Origin: an uncultured Lachnospiraceae bacterium
GTDB lineage: Bacteria; Bacillota; Clostridia; Lachnospirales; Lachnospiraceae
Assembly (NCBI GenBank): GCA_946566685.1
Contig: CAMNXA010000001.1
Span: 217,100-281,099, forward strand
DNA length: 64,000 nucleotides
Direction: 5' to 3'
Positions 43,012 through 52,482 of this stretch are shown here, one piece after another. How positions within the stretch are numbered: position 1 is the first letter of the stretch; every line of letters begins with the position of its first letter. Below the pieces are notes generated by a model. It searched no databases. It worked only from the letters and a program-made list of their open reading frames with translations, and was not told the origin of the DNA. The translations under genes and the position numbers were made by a program.

Positions 43012-43571
43012 TTTACCTGGAATTATTTTGGAGTTTTTTTCAGATTGGTCTTTTCAGTATCGGAGGCGGTTATGCGGCCATGCCCTTAATCCAGCACCAG
43101 GTCGTGGATGCCCATCCCTGGCTGACCATGACACAGTTTGCCGACATCATGACCATTGCGGAAATGACGCCCGGCCCCATCGCCATCAATTCTGCAACTT
43201 TTGTCGGTATACGTGTTGCAGGACTGCCCGGTGCGATCATCGCCACCTTGGGTTGTATCCTGCCATCCTGTATCATTGTTATGACGCTCGCCTATATTTA
43301 CTATCGTTTTCGCAGCCTGACAATCGTGCAGGGCGCACTGGCCGGATTGCGCCCTGCGGTGGTCGCTATGATTGCCTCTGCGGGTATTTCCCTGATCCTG
43401 CTGTCTTTTTATGAACAGCGCTCCTTACCAGAAGATTGGAGTGATGTCAATTATGTTTCCGTAATTATCTTTGGCGCCGGCCTCCTGATCCTCCGGAAAT
43501 GGAAATTAAATCCTATTTATGTCATGGCCGGTGCGGGTGTCTGCGGCATTTTAATGTATTCTGTCCTTTGA
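43008..43571 (+). CDS. Chromate transporter subunit, short type (second of pair)
   Basis: A 187-residue membrane protein of the CHR family with FSIGGGYAAMPLIQ near residue 16 and IAEMTPGPIAINSATFVG near residue 50. It overlaps the first subunit by four bases and follows AAAGGAGG, so the two are made together. Its last 21 bases overlap the 3' end of the convergent CotH gene. Confidence 0.88.
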   Translation: MIYLELFWSFFQIGLFSIGGGYAAMPLIQHQVVDAHPWLTMTQFADIMTIAEMTPGPIAINSATFVGIRVAGLPGAIIATLGCILPSCIIVMTLAYIYYRFRSLTIVQGALAGLRPAVVAMIASAGISLILLSFYEQRSLPEDWSDVNYVSVIIFGAGLLILRKWKLNPIYVMAGAGVCGILMYSVL

Positions 43572-45056
43572 CCCTCCTGCCATATCAAACACCCCCATTA
43601 TCGCAATATCGATTACCGATGCATCCACCAGAGTATCCGGATTTGCTCTTTGTCCCTCGTCTGTTGAGGGTATCGTACCTTCCAGCTGCCCCTTTATACT
43701 TTCCGCCCGCAGCATCACTGTCTGATACAGCATTTCCACCCCTGCTTCATATTCCTCATAGGAATAAAGCGCCGTAGGATCGGTTTCCACCAGAACATCT
43801 ATCTGGCTCCTGATCCGTTCACAGACCTCCTCAAACTTTCCACCCAGGATATACTCCTGTGAAAGCTGCTGCAAATACGCATGATACCTGGAAAGATAAT
43901 CCTCGTTTTCCAGCAGGGCATCAAAGAATTCTGTCATCTCAAAAGGAGAATCAACCGCATCGTTAACCACTTCCGAGGCATCGCTGTCAGGCTCCATGTT
44001 CATTCCGCCAAAGGACAGATTATAATCCCAGGGAAGGATATTCAACCTGCCGCCATGCTCATACAGATAATAATTATGTGCCATGTTTCCGGAGAGACTG
44101 TCCATATTCACGGAAAAAGTATGCACAGCCATATATTTTAATATATTGTCCACATCCAGATACTCCTCCAGATCGGTTCCATCGCTGATATTTTTGAGAG
44201 CCGTGACTACCCTGCGGTGATCCTGTTCGCCGGTATCTGTCACTTCTCCCTCCCATATGGCAGAATAACTGTCCGGATCATCGTCCGTATAATTTAAATC
44301 CGCGCCGCTGCCTCCCATGCCAAATCCGCTGCCCGGTTCCGGATGCCCTCCCGCAAAGTCTTCTCTGTCGGGCGGCGGGCCTCCATCAAAATCTTTATCC
44401 CGTTTAAAGCCGCCTCCCATATTCATGCCATCAGGCTTATACAATGCGCCGTCCTCTGTTCCATAGTTGCGCAGCATAAAACTTTCTTCCACGGCCTCCA
44501 ATGCCAGATACACGCCCCAGTACTCCCCATTGACTGCTATCCGGGCATAATTGTACAGCGAAGCATCCGCCCCAAGATATTGGTACATATCATAGACAAC
44601 GGCCTCCTTCATATTCGTGGCATCAGCATAATTATTATTTAAGATCAGCTTATCCAGGCCAAAACAGGTCTGTCCCTCCACATAATGGTCAAATTCCAGT
44701 TTCAGGCTGAACCTTTCCGTTTCAGGATTCATGGCGATTGCCGACAGACTGGTATTGCCTTTAGTCCGAATACCCACATTGTATATCTTCTGTCCGTTGA
44801 TCACGACATCGCAGGCATGATACTCTTTTTCCGAAGCTTCGGCAAGCATCTCTTCCCATTCTTCCTCTTCCATCTGAATATCGATCTGCATCAGTTCATC
44901 CGTTTGAAATAATGCCGATTCATATGGCATTGCCACAGCGGCAGAACAGATCACCTCCACTGCTTTACGTGAAAATACCATAGCCAGAATGCAGAGCATG
45001 ACCGCTGCTGCCATTAATACCCCTATGACCTTTGTTATGTTCTTATGGGAAATCAT
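43551..45056 (-). CDS. CotH-kinase family protein, membrane-anchored
   Basis: A 501-residue protein. An N-terminal helix (residues 10-30) anchors or exports it. The CotH region follows: VGIRTKGNTS, LDKLILNNNYADATNMKE, WGVYLALEAVEESF and, after a Gly/Asp/Pro-rich insert (about residues 205-260), LPWDYNLSFGG. CotH proteins are kinase-like; Bacillus CotH phosphorylates spore coat proteins. It is the last gene of a VTC-DUF4956-CotH operon, a grouping seen in many Firmicutes. The start follows GAGGAGGG. The substrate is unknown. Confidence 0.87.
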   Translation of the reverse strand: MISHKNITKVIGVLMAAAVMLCILAMVFSRKAVEVICSAAVAMPYESALFQTDELMQIDIQMEEEEWEEMLAEASEKEYHACDVVINGQKIYNVGIRTKGNTSLSAIAMNPETERFSLKLEFDHYVEGQTCFGLDKLILNNNYADATNMKEAVVYDMYQYLGADASLYNYARIAVNGEYWGVYLALEAVEESFMLRNYGTEDGALYKPDGMNMGGGFKRDKDFDGGPPPDREDFAGGHPEPGSGFGMGGSGADLNYTDDDPDSYSAIWEGEVTDTGEQDHRRVVTALKNISDGTDLEEYLDVDNILKYMAVHTFSVNMDSLSGNMAHNYYLYEHGGRLNILPWDYNLSFGGMNMEPDSDASEVVNDAVDSPFEMTEFFDALLENEDYLSRYHAYLQQLSQEYILGGKFEEVCERIRSQIDVLVETDPTALYSYEEYEAGVEMLYQTVMLRAESIKGQLEGTIPSTDEGQRANPDTLVDASVIDIAIMGVFDMAGGSKDRIH

Positions 45057-45067
45057 CCTGCCCTCCT

Positions 45068-45739
45068 CTAAGACATATACTCGCCATTATAACTGACAAG
45101 AGTAACATTGCTTACCCCATCTATATCCTGTAATCTGTTGACAAAGGAAGTCGCCGCATCTTGCAGCCGCACTTCCGCAGTCAGTTCAATACCGGCCGCA
45201 TTCACAGTTTTGGATTTTACCATAAATTTCTTCAACGCCTTCCCTGCCATGGCGAGTGCTTCTTCCTCAGACTTTTCATGCTGACAATTCAAGATCAATA
45301 TATACGGATTTTCATGCACCTTTCGATTGGCAAACAGGATCAACAGGATGCCTATGATCGCGGAACCGATCACTGCCAGGGGGATCATCCCCGCCCCGAT
45401 CACAATGCCGGCCGCAATGGCCCAGAATAAATACACGATTTCAAGCGGCTCCTTGATGGCTGCCCGGAAGCGGACGATGGACAGGGCTCCTACCATGCCA
45501 AGAGACAGCACTACATTGGAAGTTACCGCCATGATAACTAATGTGGTCACCAGCGAGAGCCCCACCAGCGACAAGGCGAATCCGCTTGAATACATCACAC
45601 CATTAAAAGTCTTCTGATAGACCATAAAGATAAACAACCCGATGACCAGGGCAAACACCATCCCGATCAGGATATCCACTACGGAAAACTCCGTCACACT
45701 TTCCATAAAACTTGATTTAAAAACGTCATTAAAACTCAT
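45068..45739 (-). CDS. DUF4956 membrane protein
   Basis: A 223-residue protein with four to five hydrophobic helices in the first 140 residues (IGMVFALVIGLFIFMVY, LGMVGALSIVRFRAAIKEP) and a cytoplasmic ferredoxin-like C-terminal part. RFRAAIKEP is the conserved DUF4956 motif. The family accompanies VTC-domain polyphosphate polymerase-like proteins and CotH and may be their membrane partner. It follows AGGAGGAG and is 11 bases before the CotH gene. Confidence 0.85.
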   Translation of the reverse strand: MSFNDVFKSSFMESVTEFSVVDILIGMVFALVIGLFIFMVYQKTFNGVMYSSGFALSLVGLSLVTTLVIMAVTSNVVLSLGMVGALSIVRFRAAIKEPLEIVYLFWAIAAGIVIGAGMIPLAVIGSAIIGILLILFANRKVHENPYILILNCQHEKSEEEALAMAGKALKKFMVKSKTVNAAGIELTAEVRLQDAATSFVNRLQDIDGVSNVTLVSYNGEYMS

Positions 45740-45761
45740 TTACTCTCTCCTCCTTACCTGT

Positions 45762-46460
45762 TTATCCAAACCGGCGGCACGCTTCATACTTTGAAAATGC
45801 CTGCTGGCGTATGGTATCCATCTGCATGATATTCCGTAAAACCGCTGGCAGAAACGCATCGTATTTTACTTCCAGCACCATATCATGCACCTGATCGTCA
45901 GTGCCGATATCCGCCACCCTTTCTTCCAGAAAATTTCTGTGATACAGGGTCGTGCGGATATCAGAATCAAATGTAACTCTCACGTTTCCGGCATCATACA
46001 CATAGGGCTCCCTTATGTAAGAAACTAACACCCTGGGACGCAGCATCTGGTAATGCATCTTCGCATACAATTCCTGTACCAGTTCTGCCGGATGACCTCG
46101 CATCCAGTTTAACCTGCCCTCCAGCAGATCCTGGCATTGCTCTTTCGTAATTTCCACATCCCGTTTCATGCAGAGGTTATTGTTCTTCATCTTTTTTTCT
46201 AAAGTAATAAAAGTAAAATCATCATTATAGTATCGAATCCTGAATTTCTCCCTTATGGGAATCCCTTCTGTCTTTTCCCGCAAAACCTTATCCATATAAT
46301 TGTCAAAATAGATACTCCGTATCAGATATTTTCCGTCCGTACCCGCATGAAGGTCACTGTGCATGACTGACCGCAGACGATTTCTCAGTTCTATATACTG
46401 CAAATATCCAATCCTGTATTTCAGTTCATGCCGAAAACCGCCTTCCTGCCTCTGCTGCAT
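45762..46460 (-). CDS. VTC-domain protein (polyphosphate polymerase-like)
   Basis: About 232 residues from MQQRQEGGF, chosen because GGAG lies eight bases upstream. It has the basic tunnel residues of the VTC domain: RHELKYRI at the start, IRSIYFDN, REKFRIRYYN, ITLEKKMKNNN, KRDVEIT, RPRVLVSYIREPY and a final EVKYD. Yeast Vtc4 makes polyphosphate from ATP at a membrane. The bacterial members beside DUF4956 and CotH are not well studied, so polymerase activity is only likely. Confidence 0.85.
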   Translation of the reverse strand: MQQRQEGGFRHELKYRIGYLQYIELRNRLRSVMHSDLHAGTDGKYLIRSIYFDNYMDKVLREKTEGIPIREKFRIRYYNDDFTFITLEKKMKNNNLCMKRDVEITKEQCQDLLEGRLNWMRGHPAELVQELYAKMHYQMLRPRVLVSYIREPYVYDAGNVRVTFDSDIRTTLYHRNFLEERVADIGTDDQVHDMVLEVKYDAFLPAVLRNIMQMDTIRQQAFSKYEACRRFG

Positions 46461-46607
46461 GTTACCCACTCCTTTCGTTTCCTGCTGCAAATGTATGCCC
46501 GATCATCTGTCAGAACATGGATAAGTATAAAAGGGGTTCCTCAAATGTACCTGAAATTATCTGTGTATTTTTTCTGAACATTCTGTGCCATAGATATCCT
46601 AATATTT

Positions 46608-46644
46608 AAAAACGGAACATCAGCTGCCGCTAACATTCCGTTTT
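46608..46644 (-). terminator. Terminator of the two-component operon
   Basis: AAAACGGAA and TTCCGTTTT pair around a GC-rich loop, with a T-run following on the minus strand, 13 bases after the kinase stop. Confidence 0.75.
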
Positions 46645-46656
46645 ATCATCCATATT

Positions 46657-47880
46657 CTACAATACAATGGTAAAGCAAATCGTTTTCCCGTCAGGACTCT
46701 TCACCCCGATCCTGCCGCCATGGGCTTCCACAATTGCCTGCGCCATAGAAAGGCCGATCCCTGTTCCGCCGGTCATCTTTGACCGGGATTCATCCATACG
46801 ATAAAACCGGTCAAACAGCCTGTCCAGATCAGAAACATCCGGCAGATCACAGGTATTGCACACCTCTATCCGGATTTTACCCCGCTTACGGTAAATATCC
46901 AGGCGGATCTTTCCCGCCTGATCAGAGTACTTGACAGCATTATCTAACAGGATGGAAATCACCTGCTGAATCGAATTCCGATCACCATACACGATCAGAT
47001 TCTCCTCTATCCTCTGATCGTAATCTTTCCCCTTCGCTTTCGCAAGAACCGCAAAGGGTTCCGTTGCCTCCCATGCCGCATCGCTTAAAGAAAATCTGCT
47101 CTTTTCCGGAAAAGGCGCCTCCTCATCCAGCCTGGACAACGCCACCAGTTTCTCCACCAGATGCGCAAGGCGGGCAGACTGCTTTTGGATATTGACGATC
47201 CATTCATCCCCTTCATGCTCCATCGCTGCAATATCGGCGCTGGTTGCTATGGAAGTGATCGGAGTCTTGAGTTCGTGGCCCGCATCCGTGACAAACCGCT
47301 TCTGCCGCTCCATATTCTGCACATAAGGTCTGATAGCCCGCCTCGAAAAAGAGAGTACCAACAAAAATACCAGAAAAAGACTGGCACATCCTGTCCCGAT
47401 TGAAACCAAAAACAGGGAACGCATAAACTGCAAAGGAACCGCCGCATTCAAAAAGAGAACGATGATACCCGTCTCGTGCCTGTTCACCAGATACCGGTAA
47501 TCCCCATAATAGCCCCTTTCCCTGCCTTTTAGGAGAACCCTCTGCGTATACTGTTTCGCCGTTTTCTCATCCACAGAGGCAATGTGCTCTCTGGACATCG
47601 CTTTTATATTCCCTTTCCGATCACAATGCACTGCAAAAAAGCGAGTGGTGAACTCTGCTTCCGGCCCGCCGCCCCGCATATTCTCAAAGGGTGGAGGCGC
47701 TGCCTGCGGCTGTCTGACAACGTGCTGTTCATGCTCCATAAGATCCCTTATCAGATGATCCTGCATGGATGTTGTGCGATAATAATTGACTGCATTGATA
47801 CCGACAATGAGAGCCAGCATGACCACGCCGAAGGCCGCCATCGCCGCCAGAATAAAGCGCCTCTGTATTTTCTTCAGCAT
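46657..47880 (-). CDS. Two-component sensor histidine kinase
   Basis: A 407-residue kinase. Membrane helices near residues 10-28 and 150-178 flank a short extracellular domain with a Pro-rich stretch (QAAPPPFENMRGGGPE). The kinase core has DAGHELKTPITSIATS with the phosphoacceptor His near residue 205, LLDNAVKYSDQAG, and GGTGIGLSMAQAIVEAHGG. It overlaps the response regulator stop by seven bases, and GGAGG precedes the start. The signal is unknown. Confidence 0.9.
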   Translation of the reverse strand: MLKKIQRRFILAAMAAFGVVMLALIVGINAVNYYRTTSMQDHLIRDLMEHEQHVVRQPQAAPPPFENMRGGGPEAEFTTRFFAVHCDRKGNIKAMSREHIASVDEKTAKQYTQRVLLKGRERGYYGDYRYLVNRHETGIIVLFLNAAVPLQFMRSLFLVSIGTGCASLFLVFLLVLSFSRRAIRPYVQNMERQKRFVTDAGHELKTPITSIATSADIAAMEHEGDEWIVNIQKQSARLAHLVEKLVALSRLDEEAPFPEKSRFSLSDAAWEATEPFAVLAKAKGKDYDQRIEENLIVYGDRNSIQQVISILLDNAVKYSDQAGKIRLDIYRKRGKIRIEVCNTCDLPDVSDLDRLFDRFYRMDESRSKMTGGTGIGLSMAQAIVEAHGGRIGVKSPDGKTICFTIVL

Positions 47881-48551
47881 ATAGCCTCCTCAAGGGAATA
47901 CCCTGCCCCGCGCACTGTCCTGATCTCAATGTCCGCATCTATCTGTTTCAATTTCTTTCTGATGAATCCCACATAAGTCCAGACCACATTCATATCCGCT
48001 GCCGAATCCTGGCCCCATATCTTATCCATCAGATGCGCCGCCGAAAAGACCAGCCGGGGATTACGCATGAATAACTCCAGCAGCTGAAACTCCTTATTAT
48101 TCAGGCGTACCGACCTTGCTCCACAGCTGAGTTCATACCGATTGCAGTCCAACCGTACTTTCCCCACAGTCAGACATAACTCTGTATATCCGGCATTTCT
48201 GCGGGAAAGAGCCTTCACCCTCGCAATAAACTCCCTGCTGGCAAAGGGCTTCGGAAGATAATCATCCGCACCTGCTTCCAGACCGGCTACCCGATCCTCT
48301 ATCTCTGCCCTGGCCGTAAGCATCAGTATGGGCACTTTCGACCCCATTTCCCTGATCTGCTGCAATACCTTAAGACCATTTACTTTAGGCATCATAATAT
48401 CCAGAACCACCACATCATAATCCGTACCTTGAAAATATGCCAGGGCATCCGCGCCGTCATAGACCGTATCGACAGTATATTTATTCTTTTCCAGCAAAAA
48501 TTTCAGTCCCTTTGCGAGTTCTACCTCGTCCTCTGCGATCAAGATACGCAC
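47874..48551 (-). CDS. OmpR-family response regulator
   Basis: About 225 residues from GTG at 48551, chosen because AAGGGGGT lies upstream and because a longer start would overlap the MATE gene. The receiver has ILIAEDE, the phosphorylated Asp in VVVLDIMMPKVNG, and the conserved Lys in LPKPF. The C-terminal winged helix (LNNKEFQLLELFMRNP, VWTYVGFIRKKL) binds DNA. It is paired with the kinase that follows. Target genes cannot be read from sequence; the upstream MATE gene and the nearby CotH operon are candidates. Confidence 0.9.
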   Translation of the reverse strand: MRILIAEDEVELAKGLKFLLEKNKYTVDTVYDGADALAYFQGTDYDVVVLDIMMPKVNGLKVLQQIREMGSKVPILMLTARAEIEDRVAGLEAGADDYLPKPFASREFIARVKALSRRNAGYTELCLTVGKVRLDCNRYELSCGARSVRLNNKEFQLLELFMRNPRLVFSAAHLMDKIWGQDSAADMNVVWTYVGFIRKKLKQIDADIEIRTVRGAGYSLEEAIC

Positions 48552-48592
48552 TGCGCTTACCCCCTTGTCTGTATTTCTCCTGAAGAACCTTC

Positions 48593-49966
48593 TTACTGTC
48601 TCGTCAGATCCTGCACCCATTTATACTTTCTGAAACGGATCATCACCCACGGTATTTTTCCAACTTCATCCAGACAAGTACAGGCATAGACCACAAGCGG
48701 CGACCAGTGCAGGACAAACGCTCCCAGAAGCGCCAGCGGGATGGCTAACATCCACATACAGACTATCAGGCTGTACATATCAAATATTGTGTCACCGCCG
48801 CCATCCAGCACACCGTTTATCGTGACCGTATTAACACAGCGCCCGATCATGTAAATAGACATGATCACCATCATCCCCGTGAGATATCCCCGCGCCTGAT
48901 CCGTCAGGATGACCATCCGCACGACAAAGGGTGTCACGGCAAGCACAAGCGCGGTGGAGAGAATGCCGATCACATAAGAAAGATTCTTAAGTTTGATTCC
49001 ATATGCCTTGCCCTTATCAAGGCGTCCCGCACCAAGTTCATTCCCTACCATGATGCCGGCTGCACTGCCAATACCGTTGCACATACAGCAGATCAGATCC
49101 CGGACCACTGCCGCAACTGAATTTGCCGCCGCGGCATCGCTGCCCATATGCCCCATAATTGCAGTATAGGATGTAAAACCGACACCCCAGCACAATGAGC
49201 CTCCCATAAGAGGCAGGCATTGTCTTATAAAATCAGCTTTTAACTGCTTTGACTGATGCAGCATTCTGTTAAAAACAGGACGGATATAGGACCCCTTGGA
49301 TGATACAAAAATGCATAACGCCAGTTCGATCACACGGGCAATAGTCGTGGCAAGCGCGGCTCCTCTCGCCTGCATTCTCGGTGCACCCAGCAGCCCAAAT
49401 ATGAACACTGCATTCAGCCCTATATTCAAGACCACGGCGCACGAACTGATCAGCGCACCGGGTTTTACATGCTCTGATACCTTCATGATCGTCAGATAAC
49501 ATTGAGAAATCCCGGTCAGCAGATAGGACCAGCCGGCTATGCGCAGATAGGAACTGCCTATGACAATCAATGCAGGATCGTGCGTAAAAATATGCATCAA
49601 CAATCCCGGTGCCAGTTCACATGCCAGGAAAAACAAAACCGACAGGATCCCGCAAAACCGGAGCATCAGATTAAAAATATCCTCCAGCGTCTTTCTGTCC
49701 CCTTTGCCCCAATACTGCGCTCCAAGAATAGCGCCTGCTGCCGTGACAGCCGCAAGGAACATATTCTGGACAAACTGAATCTGGGTTGCCAGGGAAACGG
49801 CTGTCATCTCATTCTGGGCAACCTTTCCAAGCATCAGCGCGTCACCGGCGGCAACCGCTGCAAGCATCAGGCTCTGGAGGGCGATCGGCAGGGCCAGCCT
49901 TGTCAGATTCCGGTAAAACTCTTTGTTGTTGATCAGCACTTCTTTTTGCTCTTTCGGTGAATTCAT
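48593..49966 (-). CDS. MATE family efflux transporter
   Basis: A 457-residue protein with twelve hydrophobic segments and the MATE pattern ALPIALQSLMLAAVAAGDALMLG in helix 1 and ALATTIARVIELALC at the end of the first half. Sodium- or proton-coupled export of cationic compounds is the family role. It starts after AGAGGG and is 42 bases upstream of the response regulator gene, so the three may be co-transcribed. The substrate is unknown. Confidence 0.9.
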   Translation of the reverse strand: MNSPKEQKEVLINNKEFYRNLTRLALPIALQSLMLAAVAAGDALMLGKVAQNEMTAVSLATQIQFVQNMFLAAVTAAGAILGAQYWGKGDRKTLEDIFNLMLRFCGILSVLFFLACELAPGLLMHIFTHDPALIVIGSSYLRIAGWSYLLTGISQCYLTIMKVSEHVKPGALISSCAVVLNIGLNAVFIFGLLGAPRMQARGAALATTIARVIELALCIFVSSKGSYIRPVFNRMLHQSKQLKADFIRQCLPLMGGSLCWGVGFTSYTAIMGHMGSDAAAANSVAAVVRDLICCMCNGIGSAAGIMVGNELGAGRLDKGKAYGIKLKNLSYVIGILSTALVLAVTPFVVRMVILTDQARGYLTGMMVIMSIYMIGRCVNTVTINGVLDGGGDTIFDMYSLIVCMWMLAIPLALLGAFVLHWSPLVVYACTCLDEVGKIPWVMIRFRKYKWVQDLTRQ

Positions 49967-50000
49967 GATAATACCCTCTAAAGATTTATGATTTTAATGG

Positions 50001-50024
50001 AAAAACCTCGATAAAAAATCGAGG
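50001..50024 (-). terminator. Terminator after the tRNA pair
   Basis: On the minus strand CCTCGAT and ATCGAGG form a stem followed by five T, nine bases after tRNA-Cys. Confidence 0.85.
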
Positions 50025-50032
50025 CTTTTAAG

Positions 50033-50104
50033 AGGCGCAGACCGGATTTGAACCGGTGGATACTGGTGTTGCAGACCATTGCCTTACCACTTGGCTACTG
50101 CGCC
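50033..50104 (-). tRNA. tRNA-Cys (GCA)
   Basis: 72-base cloverleaf: acceptor GGCGCAG/CTGCGCC, anticodon loop CTGCAAC, T arm CCGGTTCAAATCCGG. CCA is not encoded. Confidence 0.93.
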
Positions 50105-50131
50105 ATATTATGCTGTTATTGAGTGTAAAAA

Positions 50132-50203
50132 TGACTCCAACGGGAATCGAACCCGTGTTACCGCCGTGAAAGGGCGATGTCTTAACCGCTTGACCATGGA
50201 GCC
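50132..50203 (-). tRNA. tRNA-Glu (UUC)
   Basis: 72-base cloverleaf: acceptor GGCTCCA/TGGAGTC with one G-U pair, anticodon loop CTTTCAC, T arm CGGGTTCGATTCCCG. It lies 27 bases upstream of tRNA-Cys; the two are probably one transcript. Confidence 0.93.
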
Positions 50204-50321
50204 TTGTCATTTCTTTCCGGCGCTTCTACTTTATACTATGCTGCACCTGTGTAGATGATAACCTAACGGAAATTATCTTACCATACCCCAGTGCATTTGG
50301 CAAGTGAAAAATTAAGACATA

Positions 50322-51059
50322 TTATAAATTCTGCCCGCCAAGGGAAACCACATAGCGGAAAGATGTGTACTGCGGCAGATAATAGGAAAACGTATACTCA
50401 ATCTTTTCCTCATTCTTATCATATCCCTCATACATCACCACAAAAACCTTTTTATCAGGGGGCAGGCATAACAGTTCGGCATACTCCCTCGGCGGATAGT
50501 CCACCCAAAGCCGGTTATCGATACGCTTGGGCATGCTGCCGCGCATTTCCATATATTCGTAAAGGGAACCCTCCGCAAAATCATAGCGGTCCGCGTCCCA
50601 GAAGATCCTGCTGGGGATATAGGCCTTTTGCACGGCATATGGCTTATCATTCGCAAAGGAAAGACGCACGATCTCATACATCTGCTCCCCACTCTGAAAA
50701 AAATCCGCGACCTCTCCCTGTGCCGGAACCTTTCTGAAAGAAATCACATTGCGTTTGAAGGCATATCCTGACTGACGAATCTGCATACTTAAACTGATGT
50801 CAGATTCCCTGCCCTGCTCAATCTGTAAGGTGAGGGGGAGTGTTTTGGCCACAAAGGTACCTTTTCCCCGAAAAGATTGCAGATATCCCTGTTCCTCCAG
50901 TTCCTTCAAAGCCCTGCGCACAGTCATACGGTTAATACCGTACTGAACTGCCATGGCACGCTCAGAATCCAGCTTGTCACCAGGCTGGAATTCGCCTCTG
51001 CGTATTTTTTCCAGGATGCTGTTCATCAATTGTTTGTAAAGTGAATCATACTCTCTCAT
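50322..51059 (-). CDS. GntR/HutC-family regulator with UTRA domain
   Basis: About 245 residues from MREYDSLYKQL. The winged helix is complete (RRGEFQPGDKLDSERAMAVQYGINRMTVRRAL, ending FRGKGTFV) and a UTRA ligand domain follows. It is the last gene of the PTS operon, and a palindrome of the GntR type (GTGGTATA/TATACCAC) lies before the first gene at 56394, so it probably represses the operon until the phosphosugar is present. The ribosome site at this start is weak; a longer start overlapping the upstream fragment is possible. Confidence 0.87.
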   Translation of the reverse strand: MREYDSLYKQLMNSILEKIRRGEFQPGDKLDSERAMAVQYGINRMTVRRALKELEEQGYLQSFRGKGTFVAKTLPLTLQIEQGRESDISLSMQIRQSGYAFKRNVISFRKVPAQGEVADFFQSGEQMYEIVRLSFANDKPYAVQKAYIPSRIFWDADRYDFAEGSLYEYMEMRGSMPKRIDNRLWVDYPPREYAELLCLPPDKKVFVVMYEGYDKNEEKIEYTFSYYLPQYTSFRYVVSLGGQNL

Positions 51060-51105
51060 AGTTTTACAGGAAATCTTAAGAATCAATGGTTTGCAGTGTC
51101 GTATA

Positions 51106-51615
51106 TCAGAGTTCCTTCGTACTTTGGAAGCGGAAGAAATCGCTGACCGCAATGGTCTCAAAATACTCAAAGGGTTCCAGATCCTTTAAATAGGTCATTC
51201 CCTTAAGCATCATGACTTCTCCCTCACAGTCCAAAAGCATTCTCTCTTCTTTGCTCGGTTCGGTAATCAAAACCTCTTCCTCGCTCCTCATGGTCTCATA
51301 GCCAAAGAGCCTTTTCAACTCTGCATAAAAGGAAAGCTGCGAAAAATCCGACTGCTCTATCCCCCGCACTTTTTCATACAAAATGTACGTGCGTTCAATC
51401 GTTCTCGCTCTGCCATCTACCACTCTTAGCCGCCGCAGATGCAATACCTGTGAAGCCAGCGGTATTTTCAGCATCCTGCTTATGTAGCGATTGGACTCGA
51501 TAATCTCCAGATTCAGCACGCGGCAGCTCTGAGTAAATCCTTTTTCCCTGATACTATCAGTAAAAGTCTGTAAATTTGTAACGTTTTTTTCAATGAAGCA
51601 CTGTCCGATTCCCAT
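51106..51615 (-). pseudogene. GntR-family fragment: UTRA domain without the helix-turn-helix
   Basis: A 169-residue reading that begins with GIGQCFIEKNVTNLQTFTDSIREKG, which matches the end of the wing and the linker of a HutC-type regulator, and continues through a whole UTRA domain. The DNA-binding part is missing: only 145 bases separate it from the upstream phosphatase gene, too few to hold it. It is either a 5'-truncated copy of a regulator or a stand-alone ligand-binding protein. The reading frame is intact and ends 46 bases before the complete regulator. Confidence 0.65.
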
Positions 51616-51760
51616 AGCTTCCGCTCTCTTTGTCCTTTGATGATAATAATAACTGCCGATGCTTTTGATTCTGGCATCATTGTATTATTATATCGTCTAA
51701 CAAACTAATTTTCAAGATGAAATCAGACGCTATCGAAACAAACCTGCTGCAATGAATCAA

Positions 51761-52414
51761 TCATATGCTCTGCCCCACCAGTTCCAGCACTTCTGTTAAA
51801 TCCGAAATGTGAAAATCAGCCTTTGACTGGTCGAATAAAAAGCGGGAATCCCTCCTCGCCGCCACCCTGGCACCTGCCCGCTTGCCCGCTTCGATTCCGT
51901 AAGTGGAATCTTCTACGATCAGACAATCCTGAGGGCGTACTTTAAGTGCCTCCATGGTCTTTAAATAAATATCCGGATCCGGTTTGCTGGCAGGCAGATC
52001 CATGCCGCTGATAACAGAGGAGAACAATCCTTCCAGTCCGCATTGGCAAATCATCCGCCGTATGTCGGCGGCAGAGGAGGAGGATGCGACCGCAAGCTGA
52101 AACCCTCTGTCAAAAAGCGCTGACAATACCTCCCTGGTCTCCGGATAGAGCACCTTCTTATAGTCCTCGATAGCGCTGTCGGCGTGGATACCCTCCAATT
52201 CTTTCAGAAAATCCTCGTCATCCGGCTGTTTGCCTGCAAGCCGCGTGACCAGCCGGATTTCTTCCGGGCCCGACATTCCCACCGTTGGAAACAGTTCTTC
52301 CCTTTTAATCCAGGGATATTTTATTACAAGCTGCTCATAAATACGCTCCAAATACCAGTTCTCACTGTCGATCAACACACCGTCCATGTCGAATAACACC
52401 GCCCGGTAGTTCAT
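51761..52414 (-). CDS. HAD-family beta-phosphoglucomutase-like phosphatase
   Basis: About 217 residues from MNYRAVLFDMDG, which follows AGGAGGT. Motif I is DMDGVLIDSE, motif II is VASSSSA near residue 107, and motifs III/IV are KPDPDIY and VEDSTYG. This is the phosphoglucomutase-like subgroup, which includes many sugar phosphatases. In the operon it may dephosphorylate or isomerise the product of the SIS enzyme. The longer reading from 52492 would overlap the EIIA gene and has no ribosome site. Confidence 0.85.
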   Translation of the reverse strand: MNYRAVLFDMDGVLIDSENWYLERIYEQLVIKYPWIKREELFPTVGMSGPEEIRLVTRLAGKQPDDEDFLKELEGIHADSAIEDYKKVLYPETREVLSALFDRGFQLAVASSSSAADIRRMICQCGLEGLFSSVISGMDLPASKPDPDIYLKTMEALKVRPQDCLIVEDSTYGIEAGKRAGARVAARRDSRFLFDQSKADFHISDLTEVLELVGQSI

Positions 52415-52482
52415 ATGCCACCTCCTGTCTGTGCCAACAGACCAATCTGCAATTCCCTGCATACTGCCATTCTCCCTGACAG

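Noticed and set aside
46461..46607. Small gene or RNA between the VTC operon and the two-component system
   Set aside because: No reading frame with a ribosome site and no stable hairpin apart from the terminator at 46608-46644.
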